From assembly GCF_023343835.1 (NCBI RefSeq), contig NC_064437.1, positions 45,042,967 to 45,106,966 on the forward strand: 64,000 nt of DNA. Direction: 5' to 3'. Source of the DNA: Lagopus muta (lineage: Eukaryota > Chordata > Aves > Galliformes > Phasianidae). Below the pieces are notes generated by a model, which did not search any database, was not told the DNA's origin, and saw nothing but the letters and a program-made list of their open reading frames with translations. Position numbers and translations under genes: made by a program. Below are positions 12,800 through 30,072 of this stretch, piece by piece (positions within the stretch are counted from its first letter, which is position 1; the number at the start of each line of letters is the position of its first letter).

Positions 12800-13545
12800 G
12801 TCACTTGGTAGGAATTCAAGAATGTTATCAGGGCATGCAAGGAGGCAATGAGGAAGGCTAAGGACCATTCTAATTAAATCTGGTGAGGGAGGTCAAAGGC
12901 AACAAGAAAGGATTCTTTCAGTATGTAAGTAACAAAAGGGAGACTAGAGAAAATGTGGGCCTGCTACTGAATGAGGAAGATGCCCTGGTAACAGAGAATG
13001 TGGAAAAAATAGAGTTACTTAATTCCTTCTTTGCTTCAGCCTTACTGCTAAGACTGCTCGTCAGGAATCCCAGACTCAGGAGGTAAGAGAGTGTCGGAGA
13101 AAAGGAAGACTTCTTCTTAGAGAAAGATGAGGCTAGAGATTATCTAGGCAAACTCAACATGCAAAAATCCATGGGTCTCAGTAGGATGCACTCATAAGTG
13201 CTGAAGTAGCTGGCAGAAGTAACAGCCATACCATTCCACATAATCTGTGAAAGGTCATGCAGAACAAGAGAGGTACCTAAAGATTAGAGTACAATGTCAC
13301 TCCAGGTCGCTAAAACAATAAGAAGGAGGACCCCGAAAACTACAGGCCAGTCAGCCTCACCTTCATCTCTGGGAAGGTGATGGAACAACTTATTCTGGAC
13401 ATCATTTCCAGGCAAGCAGAAGAAGGTTATTGGGAATAGTCAACACAGATTCACCAAGGGGAAATCACACTTGGTCATCCTGGTAGCCTTCTATGATGAT
13501 CTCCAGAGGTCCCTTCCAACCCCTACAATTCTGTGATCCCAAAGT
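12800..13545 (+). mobile_element. CR1 LINE with ORF2 remnant and internal deletion
   Basis: This is a sense-oriented CR1 copy. The left part is the coding region around the endonuclease to reverse-transcriptase transition: 'gaggtcaaaggcaacaagaa', 'aattccttctttgcttcagc', 'aaatccatgggtctcagtag', 'gaactacaggccagtcagcc' type segments. The frame is broken by stops and indels; the longest open piece is 12883-13086. At about 13490-13503 the sequence jumps from the RT region ('ccttctatgatgat') to the CR1 3' terminus ('cccttccaacccctacaatt' then 'ctgtgat'). The 3' half of the RT and the 3'UTR body are missing. Confidence 0.9.
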
Positions 13546-14185
13546 TGTGTGAAATTTGTGCAACTGAACTGACCTTATAGATAATATGGAACAGTGGAGC
13601 TTATATTCCAAACCACTTCACACACACCTTCTATCTCTAGGTAGCCTCCACCTACCCAGCTCAAGAAGTCTTTCAGTGCTCAAGTAGCCACAACACACTG
13701 CAAGCATGTGTCTGAATTAATGTGACAGCCAAAGTTTATTGTCCAGTACTATATAACAGAACAATGTAAAATGAAAACTGTGATGGCTCAAAGAAAAGCA
13801 GCCAGCTCATTTTGATTTAGTTGGAGAACTTGGATTCTTTTGCCACTCTGAGACCAAAAGAATAACTGTTTTATCTTGCTTTGGATATCTGTACATCAAT
13901 TTCCTCATCTAAAAGAAACAATACATAGTCCAATATATATCTCAAGATATTAAAAGCCCTGTCACTGCTACACAGGTAAACTATTACTATGTAAAAAGTT
14001 GGGGCAAAAAAAAACGTTTCAGACTTGTTTAAGTATGCTAGCAATTCTTTTCACTAGTTCTCTGAGTGATTTCAGAAACCTTGAAGACCCTGGAGAGGTA
14101 CAAGCGAGGCATCTCGTTCAGTTGTCAGTCCGGAGGCCAATACGGCTCGCAGTTCTCAGAAAGAGCACAAAGAGCAGAAGCTAAA
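13546..14185. other. Non-coding interval
   Basis: No gene is visible. The short ORF at 13999-14184 has no domain and runs into the pentanucleotide repeat that follows. Confidence 0.5.
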
Positions 14186-14260
14186 TAAAATAAAATAAAA
14201 TAAAATAAAATAAAATAAAATAAAATAAAATAAAATAAAATAAAATAAAATAAAATAAAA
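14186..14260. repeat. (TAAAA)n pentanucleotide microsatellite
   Basis: About 15 perfect TAAAA units. On the minus strand it reads as an artificial Leu-Phe-Tyr-Phe-Ile ORF, which is not a gene. It is likely to vary in length. Confidence 0.97.
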
Positions 14261-14315
14261 GCGGAGAATCCCATAGCTGATCTCTCCCTCCTCCTGTTGC
14301 AGTTATAGAGAATAA

Positions 14316-14330
14316 TCACTAGATGGAGCT
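14316..14330 (+). promoter_or_regulatory. Candidate CTCF-like motif
   Basis: The 15-mer TCACTAGATGGAGCT fits the CTCF core (CCASYAGRKGGCRSY) at 13 of 15 positions. One mismatch is the strongly preferred C after GG, so this is a weaker candidate than the site at 32123. It lies about 1.4 kb upstream of the COMTD1 start codon. Confidence 0.3.
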
Positions 14331-15594
14331 ACAGAGTCACAAATCTGATTTATGGCCGCTACAAGAGTTTGTTGCCTCGCACAGTTCTATTTGGCCTAAA
14401 CGGACGGATCCCGGCGGTTCCTATTCACTCACCTTCTGAAGGATGGGGATGAAATGCTTTCATTTACAAAAGCAAAATGTACACAGAGGAATTGATGAGA
14501 AACTGAAGGGAAAAAAAAACAAAAAAAACCAACAACATTCACAGCCTTCAAAATCAAATATATTTTAAAAGCAAACTGAGAGATATTTTATCTGCCAAGA
14601 TAGACCAGATTTCTTGCTTTGTTCTGCAAGTCAGAAAGCACAGCAGACTCCTTAGCGCCTGACATGATTAGCTGAGCTACTGCAAGAGAAATACACGAGC
14701 TCTGAGCCCTAGTCCTTATAAATAAGGTCTAACACAGGAAAAAAATGCAGTGATGGGCAAATCTGTGTCCCATAAAAATAAGTACAGCTTCTGCCTTGGG
14801 TGAAATACTTAATCCTGCACTAAAGACGACTTACAAGAGAATCTCTTTATGCTAACTGCACTGACACTGGACAGCTTTGCTAGCTTAAGGACACAGCTGA
14901 AAAGTTACCATCCTAACCTAATGCTGCATAGTTCATCGGGCTTTATACAGGATATGTGCCAAAAGGGAAGCGTTACCTGCTTTCATCTTACATCTCTCTA
15001 GGCCAATATGCAGTCCACTCAATGCCTGCAGTCCCGGTCTGCATGCAAGATTGATAATTTCATTTCCCCAGAGAAAGATGGATCTCTGCATCTTGCAAGG
15101 GCTTTGCCTGTCATTGCCAATACTTCACAAAATGACAACCAAACCCCAGGGTTTGGTCCCTGCAAGTGGAACTGCACCGTCCTTTCAGCACTTATCCATG
15201 CATTTTGTGATGAGGGAGACCTCTAACCAACTAGAAGGGTCTGACATGAGAGCAGAGGACCTGTTCCCCATCCTTGGCTTGATTCCTTGCACCCAGAAAC
15301 CCACAGCTTTCGGGCACAGTCTGATGCACTTTGTGACAGGGAGCCTGCTGGCACCTCACTATGGGTGCTGAGGAAAGAGAAGGCACACCTCCAGGACTGG
15401 TGGAGGGAGGACATTTCTGCCAGGAGCTCCTCCGCCACAGTGCTGCCAGCCTACACGCCACCAGGACACGCTTTGAAACGAAGAAGCAGCAGTGAGATGC
15501 GATGCTCACAGAAAGCAGGTCGCAGCCCTTTCTCCACAGATACTCCAGCAGACACACGTTTCCCTCGAGGGAAGACACAGCATCCCTCAACTTC
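14331..15594. other. COMTD1 upstream flank
   Basis: No gene is visible. Two overlapping + strand ORFs at 15008-15371 have no recognised domain and no conserved motif. GC content rises from about 15.4 kb into the COMTD1 CpG island. Confidence 0.45.
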
Positions 15595-15746
15595 CCGCTC
15601 TCGCGCCGCACGTGGCACGAATGCGATACAGGAAGCACGGAGGGGGCGGGCCCGGGCCGCCCCGCATCAAGCGGCAGACAGCTCCGCCCCACCTCGCTCC
15701 GCCGTGCTGCACCGACCCGCTCGCAGCCGCTTTTCCGCGCCCCGAG

Positions 15747-21660
<5,914 letters not shown>

Positions 21661-21955
21661 ATGGAGGTGTCCCAGCACATGGGAAACAGCAAGCATCAGA
21701 TCACCAGCAGAAATGTAGCCAGAATGCTGTCAAAAATGATTATTTAACCCACACCTCCACAGCACAGCGCGGCTTGGGAAAGTAGACTTCAGAATCATCA
21801 AGACTCTAAGGGCAGCTAAGTTGAGGAGAATGATTTGCTTGGCAATATAGTGTGACTTCTTATTTTAATTATTTTAATTATAATAAAGGAAGCATATTAG
21901 AAAAGTACCTTTTTAAAACAGTGATTAAAAAAAAATAAATGAATTTGTGTAGAAT
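21661..21955 (+). terminator. COMTD1: COMTD1 3'UTR with poly(A) signals
   Basis: Two AATAAA hexamers follow the stop codon, at 21882-21887 and 21934-21939, giving 3'UTRs of roughly 240 or 295 bases. The first is followed by a T-rich stretch ('acctttttaaaa'), as expected downstream of a cleavage site. Confidence 0.75.
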
Positions 21956-24900
21956 GACTTACTTCCAACTACGTCAGTACAACAAAGAGATTTTCTGTCC
22001 TGAAAGAGGGTACTGAGTCTGAGACAAAAGGAGGGTAAGGACACTGGGAATTAAAACATGGAAATATTAAGTAATTGAGGCAAGACCATGGAGAAGACCA
22101 AAATCACCCTCTGAAACAAATCTTAACCACTAGAATATTCTTCCCTTATGTTTTCACTGATTAGAAGGGACATTAATTGCACCTTCTACTGATGAGGGGT
22201 AAGTCCTGAATTTGGACAGGAAGAAGGGGTTTAAGTAGCAGCTAGATAAAGCACTAGTTAAGCTGAGAGAAAATAAAAACTGCTGATACAACTCAGCACA
22301 AATTTGCATTAATTAAGAGCAAAAAAGTCACACTTTTTATAACTAAGAAGGACAAAGCAAAAAATCTTGTATGTTACTAGGAGATCAGAGGAAAAAAAAA
22401 TCCATTTTCTGGTTGCCTTATTGCTGTTCATTTTGTTGGGTTATTTCTGTGGAAGTCATAGCAAGATGGATAAAGAAGTGGCTAAGGTACGTTTTGGTGA
22501 CACAGTTTTGAGGACTGGAGAGGAGGGCAAACACTAGAAAGTGAACTCACATACCATTGGTCTCTAAAAGCAGCGTCAAACTGATTATTTTTGAGCTATT
22601 TAGTACTTCTCTACATACTAAGAATCCATGCAGGTAAGAGTGTTCATCATACTGTTTCTGTGGGTTCCCATCTGTTGGGAACATCTGTCTCAAACTAAAA
22701 GAGTGAATCTGTCAGTTTCACTGGGACTTCACACATCCTGCATGTTTCTAACAGAACTGGGCCAATAAAATCCCCCTTTTTTTTCCCCAGTTACCATCAC
22801 TGGCTTAGACACCTTGATTTTTTAATGACAGTGTAAATAAACAGAAGGTCAAGGGGTCATTGTCCATGAAAGCTCTAGAGGACACTATTTAATTGAAAAA
22901 GTCCAAATGAGAATTTATTTTGGTGACTCATTTTTGTGTGATAAGACTAAGTAAAAATTACATGCCTTCTGGAGAAGACTACATTCTCTTGTTATTAAGA
23001 TATTTGCTAGGTGCTACGAAGCACCAACAACCATGGATTCCTTCAACATAAATGGGTAACTGAACTCATTTTTTTTTTCTTTTAAGGCAGGAAAAATGGC
23101 ACACGTAGCTGACATTCACAGCACTTGGAGGCTGAGTTTTCTGCACCGCCGGACAGCAGGCAGTGGTAGTTGAACTCAGGAACCTTGCTCTTAATAGCAG
23201 AATAACGAGTCCTATTGTCGAAAGGAAAAGAAGCAGTTTAATGTTAAAAGTTATAACAGGGAAAAAAAAAATTGTGCTAGGATTCTTGAACCAGAAATTA
23301 AAAATTGCTGGTAATTATTGAAGGATACTGTGTTCCTACTGCTGCAGTGGGAAAGTTGTGAGGAAAGGAAGTGGTGCCTGCTGTGTCAGAGCGAGGAGAT
23401 CTCTGTTCTATTTCCGTCTCTTCCAGTTAAAACCCTGATTCAGCACAGCACGTCAGGATGTACTTAAGTACTTTACTGAAATGAGGGCTAGCTGCTGTGA
23501 TGTAAAATCCGTGGGAGAAGGCCAGGACAAGGTGTGTACGGCCCTTCCATGAGGTTTTAAATAGGGCATAAAGCTTGCACAATTTATTTCTCAGGGTATA
23601 GTTTTACCCTTAGAGCTGCCAACCTCTTTGTGCCTCAGTGTTCTTATCCATATGAAAGAAATAACACCTTAGTGAAGTCTTAATGATGTAATAGCTTTCA
23701 GATGGAGAGGCTAAAGAAATATACAAGGTCATCATGTTTTCATGCAAAGCTTCTGGCTGTGTTCCACATTACAATCTTACTTAAGTGGATAACAAAAAAG
23801 GTAAGGGTTACAAACAATACTTACACACTTGAACTGGCTACATACTCTTCATGTTTTGGTCCCAAAGGGCTGTGTACCTTCCTGACTGGGCTTCCAAAGC
23901 AAGCTAACAGCTGCCAAACATTGCTCTGCAATGGCACAAAGTCCCTTTGATTTCTTTGAAGTTCTGTAAGACTGAAGGCTCTGCCCTAGCAAATAGGATG
24001 GAAACAAACAAACCCACTCATACCTTACCCTCAGCAGCGTCCAAGACTATATTTAATTCCTGCTAGAGATCATAGCATTGTTTGTAACATTTCCATCAGG
24101 AGACTGAAACCAAACTGGCTGTACCCATCTGGTGAGCTCACCACATAAGGCAGGCAGTGGGAAAGAAAAGTGGTACCTGGTTTTACAGGGAAAGCATAGA
24201 TAATAGATGAGAGATTGAATAGATAAAGTTCCCTGAAGGACTTAGATCATCTGAGCTCTATCAAAAGTAGGTTTTAATAGATTATCTCTGCTGAAAGGCA
24301 GAAGGATTCTGTTCTTCAGAACACCAACATTAAGTGTTTCAGGGATGTGCAGGCAAGTTTCACTGACAATCTACTGACAATCTGAAAAGGCAGATACACC
24401 TAATAATGTATTTGTCATATAAGAACATTGAACAGACAATTCTATTTTACTCAGTATGAAGGCAAACTGAAATGAACTAGAGCTTACAAAGTTCAGTGAG
24501 TGAAGCAGCTCATCACTGCTTCATCACTTTTGGATGCTGCTTTGTGGAAGTCAGACTACACCACACATACAACTACACAATAAAAGTGAGCACAAAGCAT
24601 TTAAAGATACTGATTTCTTGTATAGGAGAACAGGTTTTGTTACTGATAGATTATTCTAAGCAGGAGGATGAGACAGAAAGTGAAGTGTGATTTCAAATCT
24701 TATGGAATTATTCTTTGCATCTACTGTAGTGTGGATCTGCTGCAAAGGTAGCTACAAGCTGGTAAGAATACATGCCCTGATCTAAAAGTTATGGCCTTTC
24801 CTAAACTTGCAACAGTCAGTGGATGACTATCACAGACTGTAGTTAATAGCAAAATCCAGGTTATCTTCTCAGTGAAGCAGATCTAAAGAGTCAGAAAGTT

Positions 24901-27344
24901 TCTGAGAAGAAATGGTCAAATAACACTTCAGCAAAACTCAAAAACAGTTTTTGACTTAATGAACTCCTCCTGCTCCTTGAATGGTGGGAACTGGCAAAGT
25001 CCCCATCACCTCGGCTAGCATAAGACTGATTTTGTTCAGATGGCACTGTTAAATGCCAGTCTGAATCTGCATGCAGCGGGGCTACCACATCGCCTCTGCT
25101 ATGGACTCAGCTCCATTTCAAATATGCAGAGTGTACTGCAAGCATTTAATCAGACCTGTCTCCATCCTGATCATGTAATTACCATTAGAAAGAATAGCAA
25201 TGTGTCCCTAAACTATAGATTGATGAGCCATCTGTAAGCTGAACAAAGAGCAGAAGGAAGCCTAATTGAATCAAATATTTAGAATACATTACACTTTATC
25301 TTGTAGTTACTCAGAAGCTGGCCTTCTCTTCAAGCTCCTGCCCTGCGTGTCTGGAATTCATCACTACTAACTGCATTTAATCCTTCAACCTTACTGTAAA
25401 GTGACTGCTGATAATGTATAATTATGGTTTAATTCAAGTGGTGAATCAGCTTTGGGGAATCTGCGGGGACTACGGGAATTTAGGCTTTCATTAGGTGGTG
25501 AGAACAGACCACACGACAACACAGCATGAGTCTTTGTCTCTCTCTAATGGCGAGATCATGTATGGAAGCTTACAGGTCTGAACCTGATTCCCAGCATCAC
25601 ACCTGTTGTTCACACAGTATAGGCTCACCATTTTCCAAACTAAAGACTTGCAAAGCGGAATTAGAATCTTTTAGTAACTGCAACTCCAATAAGCAGCCAA
25701 CATTCACTCAGCATAAAGCAGCCCATGGCAACACTGCTGGCCTCTTCCACTATATCCAGAGGGAAGACAGCTGGATCCTGGAGTTACCTGCAGCTTGGGA
25801 AGCACTCAGGACTGAGCTGTTGAAGTGCTTTTAGTCTGTTCCAGTTTAACCACATCACACATGGTCAGCAATTCCTGTGAACTGCTTCTTGAAGACAATT
25901 GGTGTGCTTCTTGTGATAAAGCCCTTAAGATATACAGAAAGGAACATGACTAAGCTTCATCCAAGTCCTCTCCTTTGACACACGAGCAGCTCCCCAGCCA
26001 CTCAGGAGCAAGGACCTGGCACGTACCACATCTCAGGCCCTGCAGCCTTGCTGATGCTCAGCACAGCAGCAGTTGATGAACCTTGCAGCTACAGCATGGC
26101 CATGCTGAACAGCTCCAGATGTTCTTCCTCGTGAGGGATGTGCCATCTCATTTAAGGAGCCTCTGAGCTCCCCACATATGGATTCTGGACTGATTATCAG
26201 GTGTTTTCCATCAGTTTTTATTTTACTTCTCCTTTCATTTCCACTTCAGCAGCACCACTTTCTTATGCTTCCCAGAATCAACATGTGGAAAGCCGTAAGT
26301 GCAACCAGAGAGGCCTTCCAAGCAGGGATTTCTGACCGGATACCAAGCAAGAAGTACTGGGCAGGGAGCAACCAAGCTCACTGCTGCAGGTACTGCCCCA
26401 TGTTTGCTCCAGGTTCAAGGGCTTGCCTCAGAATAAAGCATTACCCCTGCCTAAATCTAATCACGCACAAATTGGTCTCATGCATTTGCAACTACTCATG
26501 GCTTCTAAGTCACCTGGTTTATAATAATAAAGGCAATGTTTTGGAAAAGGAAATGAACAAACATAAAACCTTTAAAAGAGGGAAATTAATGTGGGATTTC
26601 AGACAAGTTATTTGTCATCCTTTCTGCCTCTGTGCAATACTGTAGGGATAAGCACATAACTAGCTGCTTTAATATTTATTCCTATTATAGGAAAAGTAAA
26701 CATTGCTGATAAGTCACCGCTTTCCAGGATTAGATTTCATATTTTAGAGACTGCTTTAAATTAATGCAGAAGCAAACATCATCTTTTCTTCTTATTCATA
26801 TATTTCCCTAATGAGTTCCAAGCAAATTGTGCCTACTTATATTTTATGATTTTAAATAATTAAAACATTTTATGGAGGCAACTAAAATTCTCCCCAGAGT
26901 TAGCAGAAAGATTATTGATTGAACAGATCTCAAGCTACAAGGAAAAAATTATTATTTAGTTTAAAGGCTCATAATTTTATCCTAGTATTCAGCCTACTGA
27001 AAAACCAAGGGATTGTGCATTTTTACAGCAACCTTTTGAGTTATGCTGGGGTAGGGACACGGGGTTTGTTAGTAAACTGAAAGCAGTAACTTTCTGACAC
27101 TGTGAAATTATATTTGCAAACGAGTTAATGAGTGTTATTACTACTGGCACAAGTAAATACAATGCCCAGCTACTGCATGCATGTAGAGCACATGGGATGG
27201 AACCAAGTTGTACATTCAAAATACCCCGAATTCAAATCCCCCCAGATCCAAAACATTGACAGAAGAGTCTGCTTTCCAGGGGAGAAGGGGCTTGCAAAAC
27301 ACCCAGTGTCAGCAGGGCACTGCCACAGGAGTCACTGATACAAA
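21956..27344. other. Gap between COMTD1 and VDAC2, left part
   Basis: No gene, RNA gene or repeat family was recognised over about 5.4 kb. ORFs of 60-155 codons (for example 25526-25834 and 26178-26645) lack domains and splice context. The section at about 26650-26960 is AT-rich and repeat-free and could be conserved non-coding DNA, which cannot be decided here. Confidence 0.5.
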
Positions 27345-27647
27345 GAATCACAGAATCCCAGGGATCAGAAAGGCCACCTGGAGACATCTAGTCCAACTCC
27401 TCTGCTAAAGCAACAGGTTGCACCAGAGAGGAACTTGGCAGGTTTTGACTGCTTTCAGGAAGGGAGAGCCCACAACCTCTCCAAGCACCTACACCTGGTG
27501 CTCTGGAACAGTCCTCAAAGTAAAGGAGTTTGTCCTCATGTTCAGATGGAACTTTCTGCATTCCTGTTTGTTGCCACTGTTACATCACCGGACACCACTG
27601 TAAAGATCCTGACTTCATCCTCTTGACACTCTCTCTTCAGATATTTA
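27345..27647 (-). mobile_element. CR1 LINE 3' fragment, antisense
   Basis: It begins with the reverse complement of the CR1 3' end ('gaatcacagaatcccaggga') and continues through 'catctagtccaactcctctg' and 'gagcccacaacctctccaag'. It ends where a second CR1 3' end begins. The last ~90 bases are more diverged. Confidence 0.88.
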
Positions 27648-28470
27648 GAATCACAGAATCATTAAGGTTGGAAACTAGGACCATCCAGTCCAACATCAAC
27701 ACATCACAATACAGCCAGGTCCCTCAGTGCCACATCTCCATTTTCCTAGAACACCTACAGGGACAGTGACTCCACCACTTCCCTGGGCAGCCTGTTCCAG
27801 TGCTTGACCTCTCTTTCAGAGAATAAGTTTTTCTTAATATCCAACCTAACCCTCCAGCACAATTTGAGGCCATTACTTCTTGTTCTACTGCTGTTACCTG
27901 GGAAAAGAGTCTGACATCCAATTCACTTCACTACAACCTTCTTTCAGTGAATTGTAGGGTGTGATAGGGTCTCCCCTGAGCTTCCTCCAGACTAAATAAT
28001 CCCAGTTCCCTCAGCTGCTCTCTATATAAGACCTGTGTTTCAGATCCTTCACAGCTTTGTTGCCTGTCTCTGGACACATCCAAGGGTATCAATGTCTTTC
28101 TTGTAGCAATAGACCCAAAACTGAATACAGTACTCAAGGTGCAGCCTCACCAGAGCCAAGTACAGAGGGATGACCATCACCTTTGTCCTGTTGTCCTGTT
28201 GACTGCACTATTTCTGATACGAGACACGGTGCTACTGGCCCTCTTGGCTGCACTGTTGACTCATATTCAGGATACAATGAATAGCAGCACCAGATCATTT
28301 CTCACCATGCAGCTTTCCAGCCACTCTGCCCCAAACCTGTAGCACTGCATGAGGTTGTTGGGACCAAAGTGCAGGTCACAACAGACCCTGCATCTGGTCT
28401 TGCTGAAGCTCAAACCATTGGTCTTAGCCCATCATTCCAGCCTGTACAGATCCTTCTGTAGGGCTTTCCT
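27648..28470 (-). mobile_element. CR1 LINE, longer 3' fragment, antisense
   Basis: It starts at 'agaatcacagaatcattaag' (CR1 3' end, reversed) and runs about 820 bases: 'ccatccagtccaacatcaac', 'ttccctgggcagcctgttcc', 'ttcctccagactaaataatc', 'tgtcctgttgactgcactat', to 'tgtacagatccttctgtagg'. It is 5'-truncated and has no intact coding sequence. Confidence 0.92.
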
Positions 28471-28690
28471 TTATAAGCGCTGATAAGATCTCAGTCTTCT
28501 TTAAGCTAAACAGTCCCAGGTCTCTCAGCCTTTCCTTCCACAGGAAGTGCTCCAGGCCCCTGATCATCTCTGTAACCCTTTTCTGGACTTTCTCTACAAG
28601 ATCTCCATCTTTCTTGAGCTGGGAAGCCCAGAACTGGACACAAAATTTCATATGTGGTCTCAGGGATTTCTGGCCTGTAGCAGAATCCCA
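28471..28690 (-). mobile_element. CR1 LINE fragment, antisense
   Basis: A third antisense CR1 piece: 'aacagtcccaggtctctcag', 'ccaggcccctgatcatctct', 'gggaagcccagaactggaca'. It covers part of the region also present in the previous element, so it is a separate insertion and not a continuation. The minus-strand ORFs over 28424-28757 are fossil CR1 frame. Confidence 0.85.
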
Positions 28691-29624
28691 AGAGGCAGCA
28701 AAAACCTCCAGCAGGGAGCATGAAAAAAAACAACCATCCACAAACAACTAAAAGCAAAACCAGACAAATTTCTTGAAGAACAGGTGAAGGGAAACTTGCA
28801 AAACTGTATTCTTACAAATGTAAGTCAAAAAGACTTACTCGAAGATGTGCATAAGAAACCTTACACTTGTTCATGATGTAAGTTTACAATTTGAAATTCT
28901 TTTTTTTTTAGGAAGCAAACATTGGAAGTTTACTTTTAAAGGTCAGCCAAAAATATATCTCCTTGGAGTAGCTTAGAGTTAAAAGAGGAATCACTTAAAA
29001 AAATATATATAGGTGGACCAATCCAAACTGGTGATTCTTTTAAGACCATTATTGCTTACTCTGGAGCAAACTCCACACAAGGCCACAACAGCTGTACAAA
29101 GGCAGCAGCAGCATCTCCCCACCACCCCGCACAGGGACTGCACCTGCCTGCAGCCCTATGAGCAGAGATGGGCAAGGTGCCTGCACCCACAGTCCCTCAG
29201 CCTCCTGTCAGCAGGCACTGCTGTGCCAACTCCACCCAGTCACCTTCCACATCATCCGGCCACCTAAACGTCAGCTGCTATAAAACACTCTCCCAAGCTA
29301 CTTAATCCATCTTCTCAATGAAGAGTAATTAGTGGGGTCGTTCCAAAGCAGAAAGACACAGTTAATTGTGCAACTACTGTGCTGTCATATGTATTATATC
29401 AAAGAGATTAATATGGCCTGAAAGAAATCACAGGGCCTTCTTCTGTTCCCTTTCAACTGTCTACTGAGCTGAGGTAGACAGGCTCAAAAACATCCCCAGC
29501 ACAGGACAGCATTAATTCTCTATCAGAGTGCAATGACAGAACCATGCTCACTAGGTCAAACCCTCAACAAGATGGTACATGAACAAAAAGCAGCAGGTTT
29601 TCCCTCCACTCCCCACTACAAGAA
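28691..29624. other. Non-coding interval
   Basis: No gene is visible. A + strand ORF at 29013-29267 is low-complexity (Gln/Pro/Thr-rich) with no domain. Confidence 0.5.
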
Positions 29625-30072
29625 AGACATCAAAATCCTGGAGCGTGTTCAGAGAAGGGCAACAAAGTTGTGAGGAGTCTGGAGCACAAGATTTATGAAG
29701 AGTAGCTGAGGGAACTGGGATTTGTTCAGTCTGCAGAGGAGGAGGCTCAGGGGATGACTTATCGCTCTCTGTAACTACCTGAGAGGTTGTGGGGTTGGCC
29801 TCTTCTTCCAGCTAATGGCAGTGGGACAGAGGGAAATGACCTCAAGTTGTGCCAGGGGAGTTCAGGTTGCATATCAGGAAAAACTTACTCTCTAAAGGAG
29901 TGGTCTGGAATGGGCTGCCCAGGGAGATGGTGGAGTCACTGTCCATGGAGGTGTTCAAGAAAAGGGCAGGTAAGACACTGAGGGACATGGCGTAAGGCGG
30001 TCACAGGTAGAGATTGATGGCTGGACCAGGTGACCCCAGTGATCTTTCCAGCATTAACAATTCTATGATTGA
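29625..30072 (+). mobile_element. CR1 LINE 3' fragment, sense
   Basis: About 450 bases of CR1 3' sequence ending at its true terminus: 'gagcgtgttcagagaagggc', 'ctgcccagggagatggtgga', 'tggctggaccaggtgacccc' and the terminal 'acaattctatgattg'. It lies in opposite orientation to the cluster at 27345-28690. Confidence 0.92.

Noticed and set aside
12883-13086. ORF of 67 codons with lysine-rich start
   Set aside because: It is a remnant of CR1 ORF2, not a host gene.
14125-14319. Minus-strand ORF rich in Leu, Phe, Tyr and Ile that looks like a membrane protein
   Set aside because: It is the translation of the (TAAAA)n microsatellite.
28424-28757. Two overlapping minus-strand ORFs of 83 and 107 codons
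   Set aside because: They read through an antisense CR1 fragment; the resemblance is to transposon sequence.
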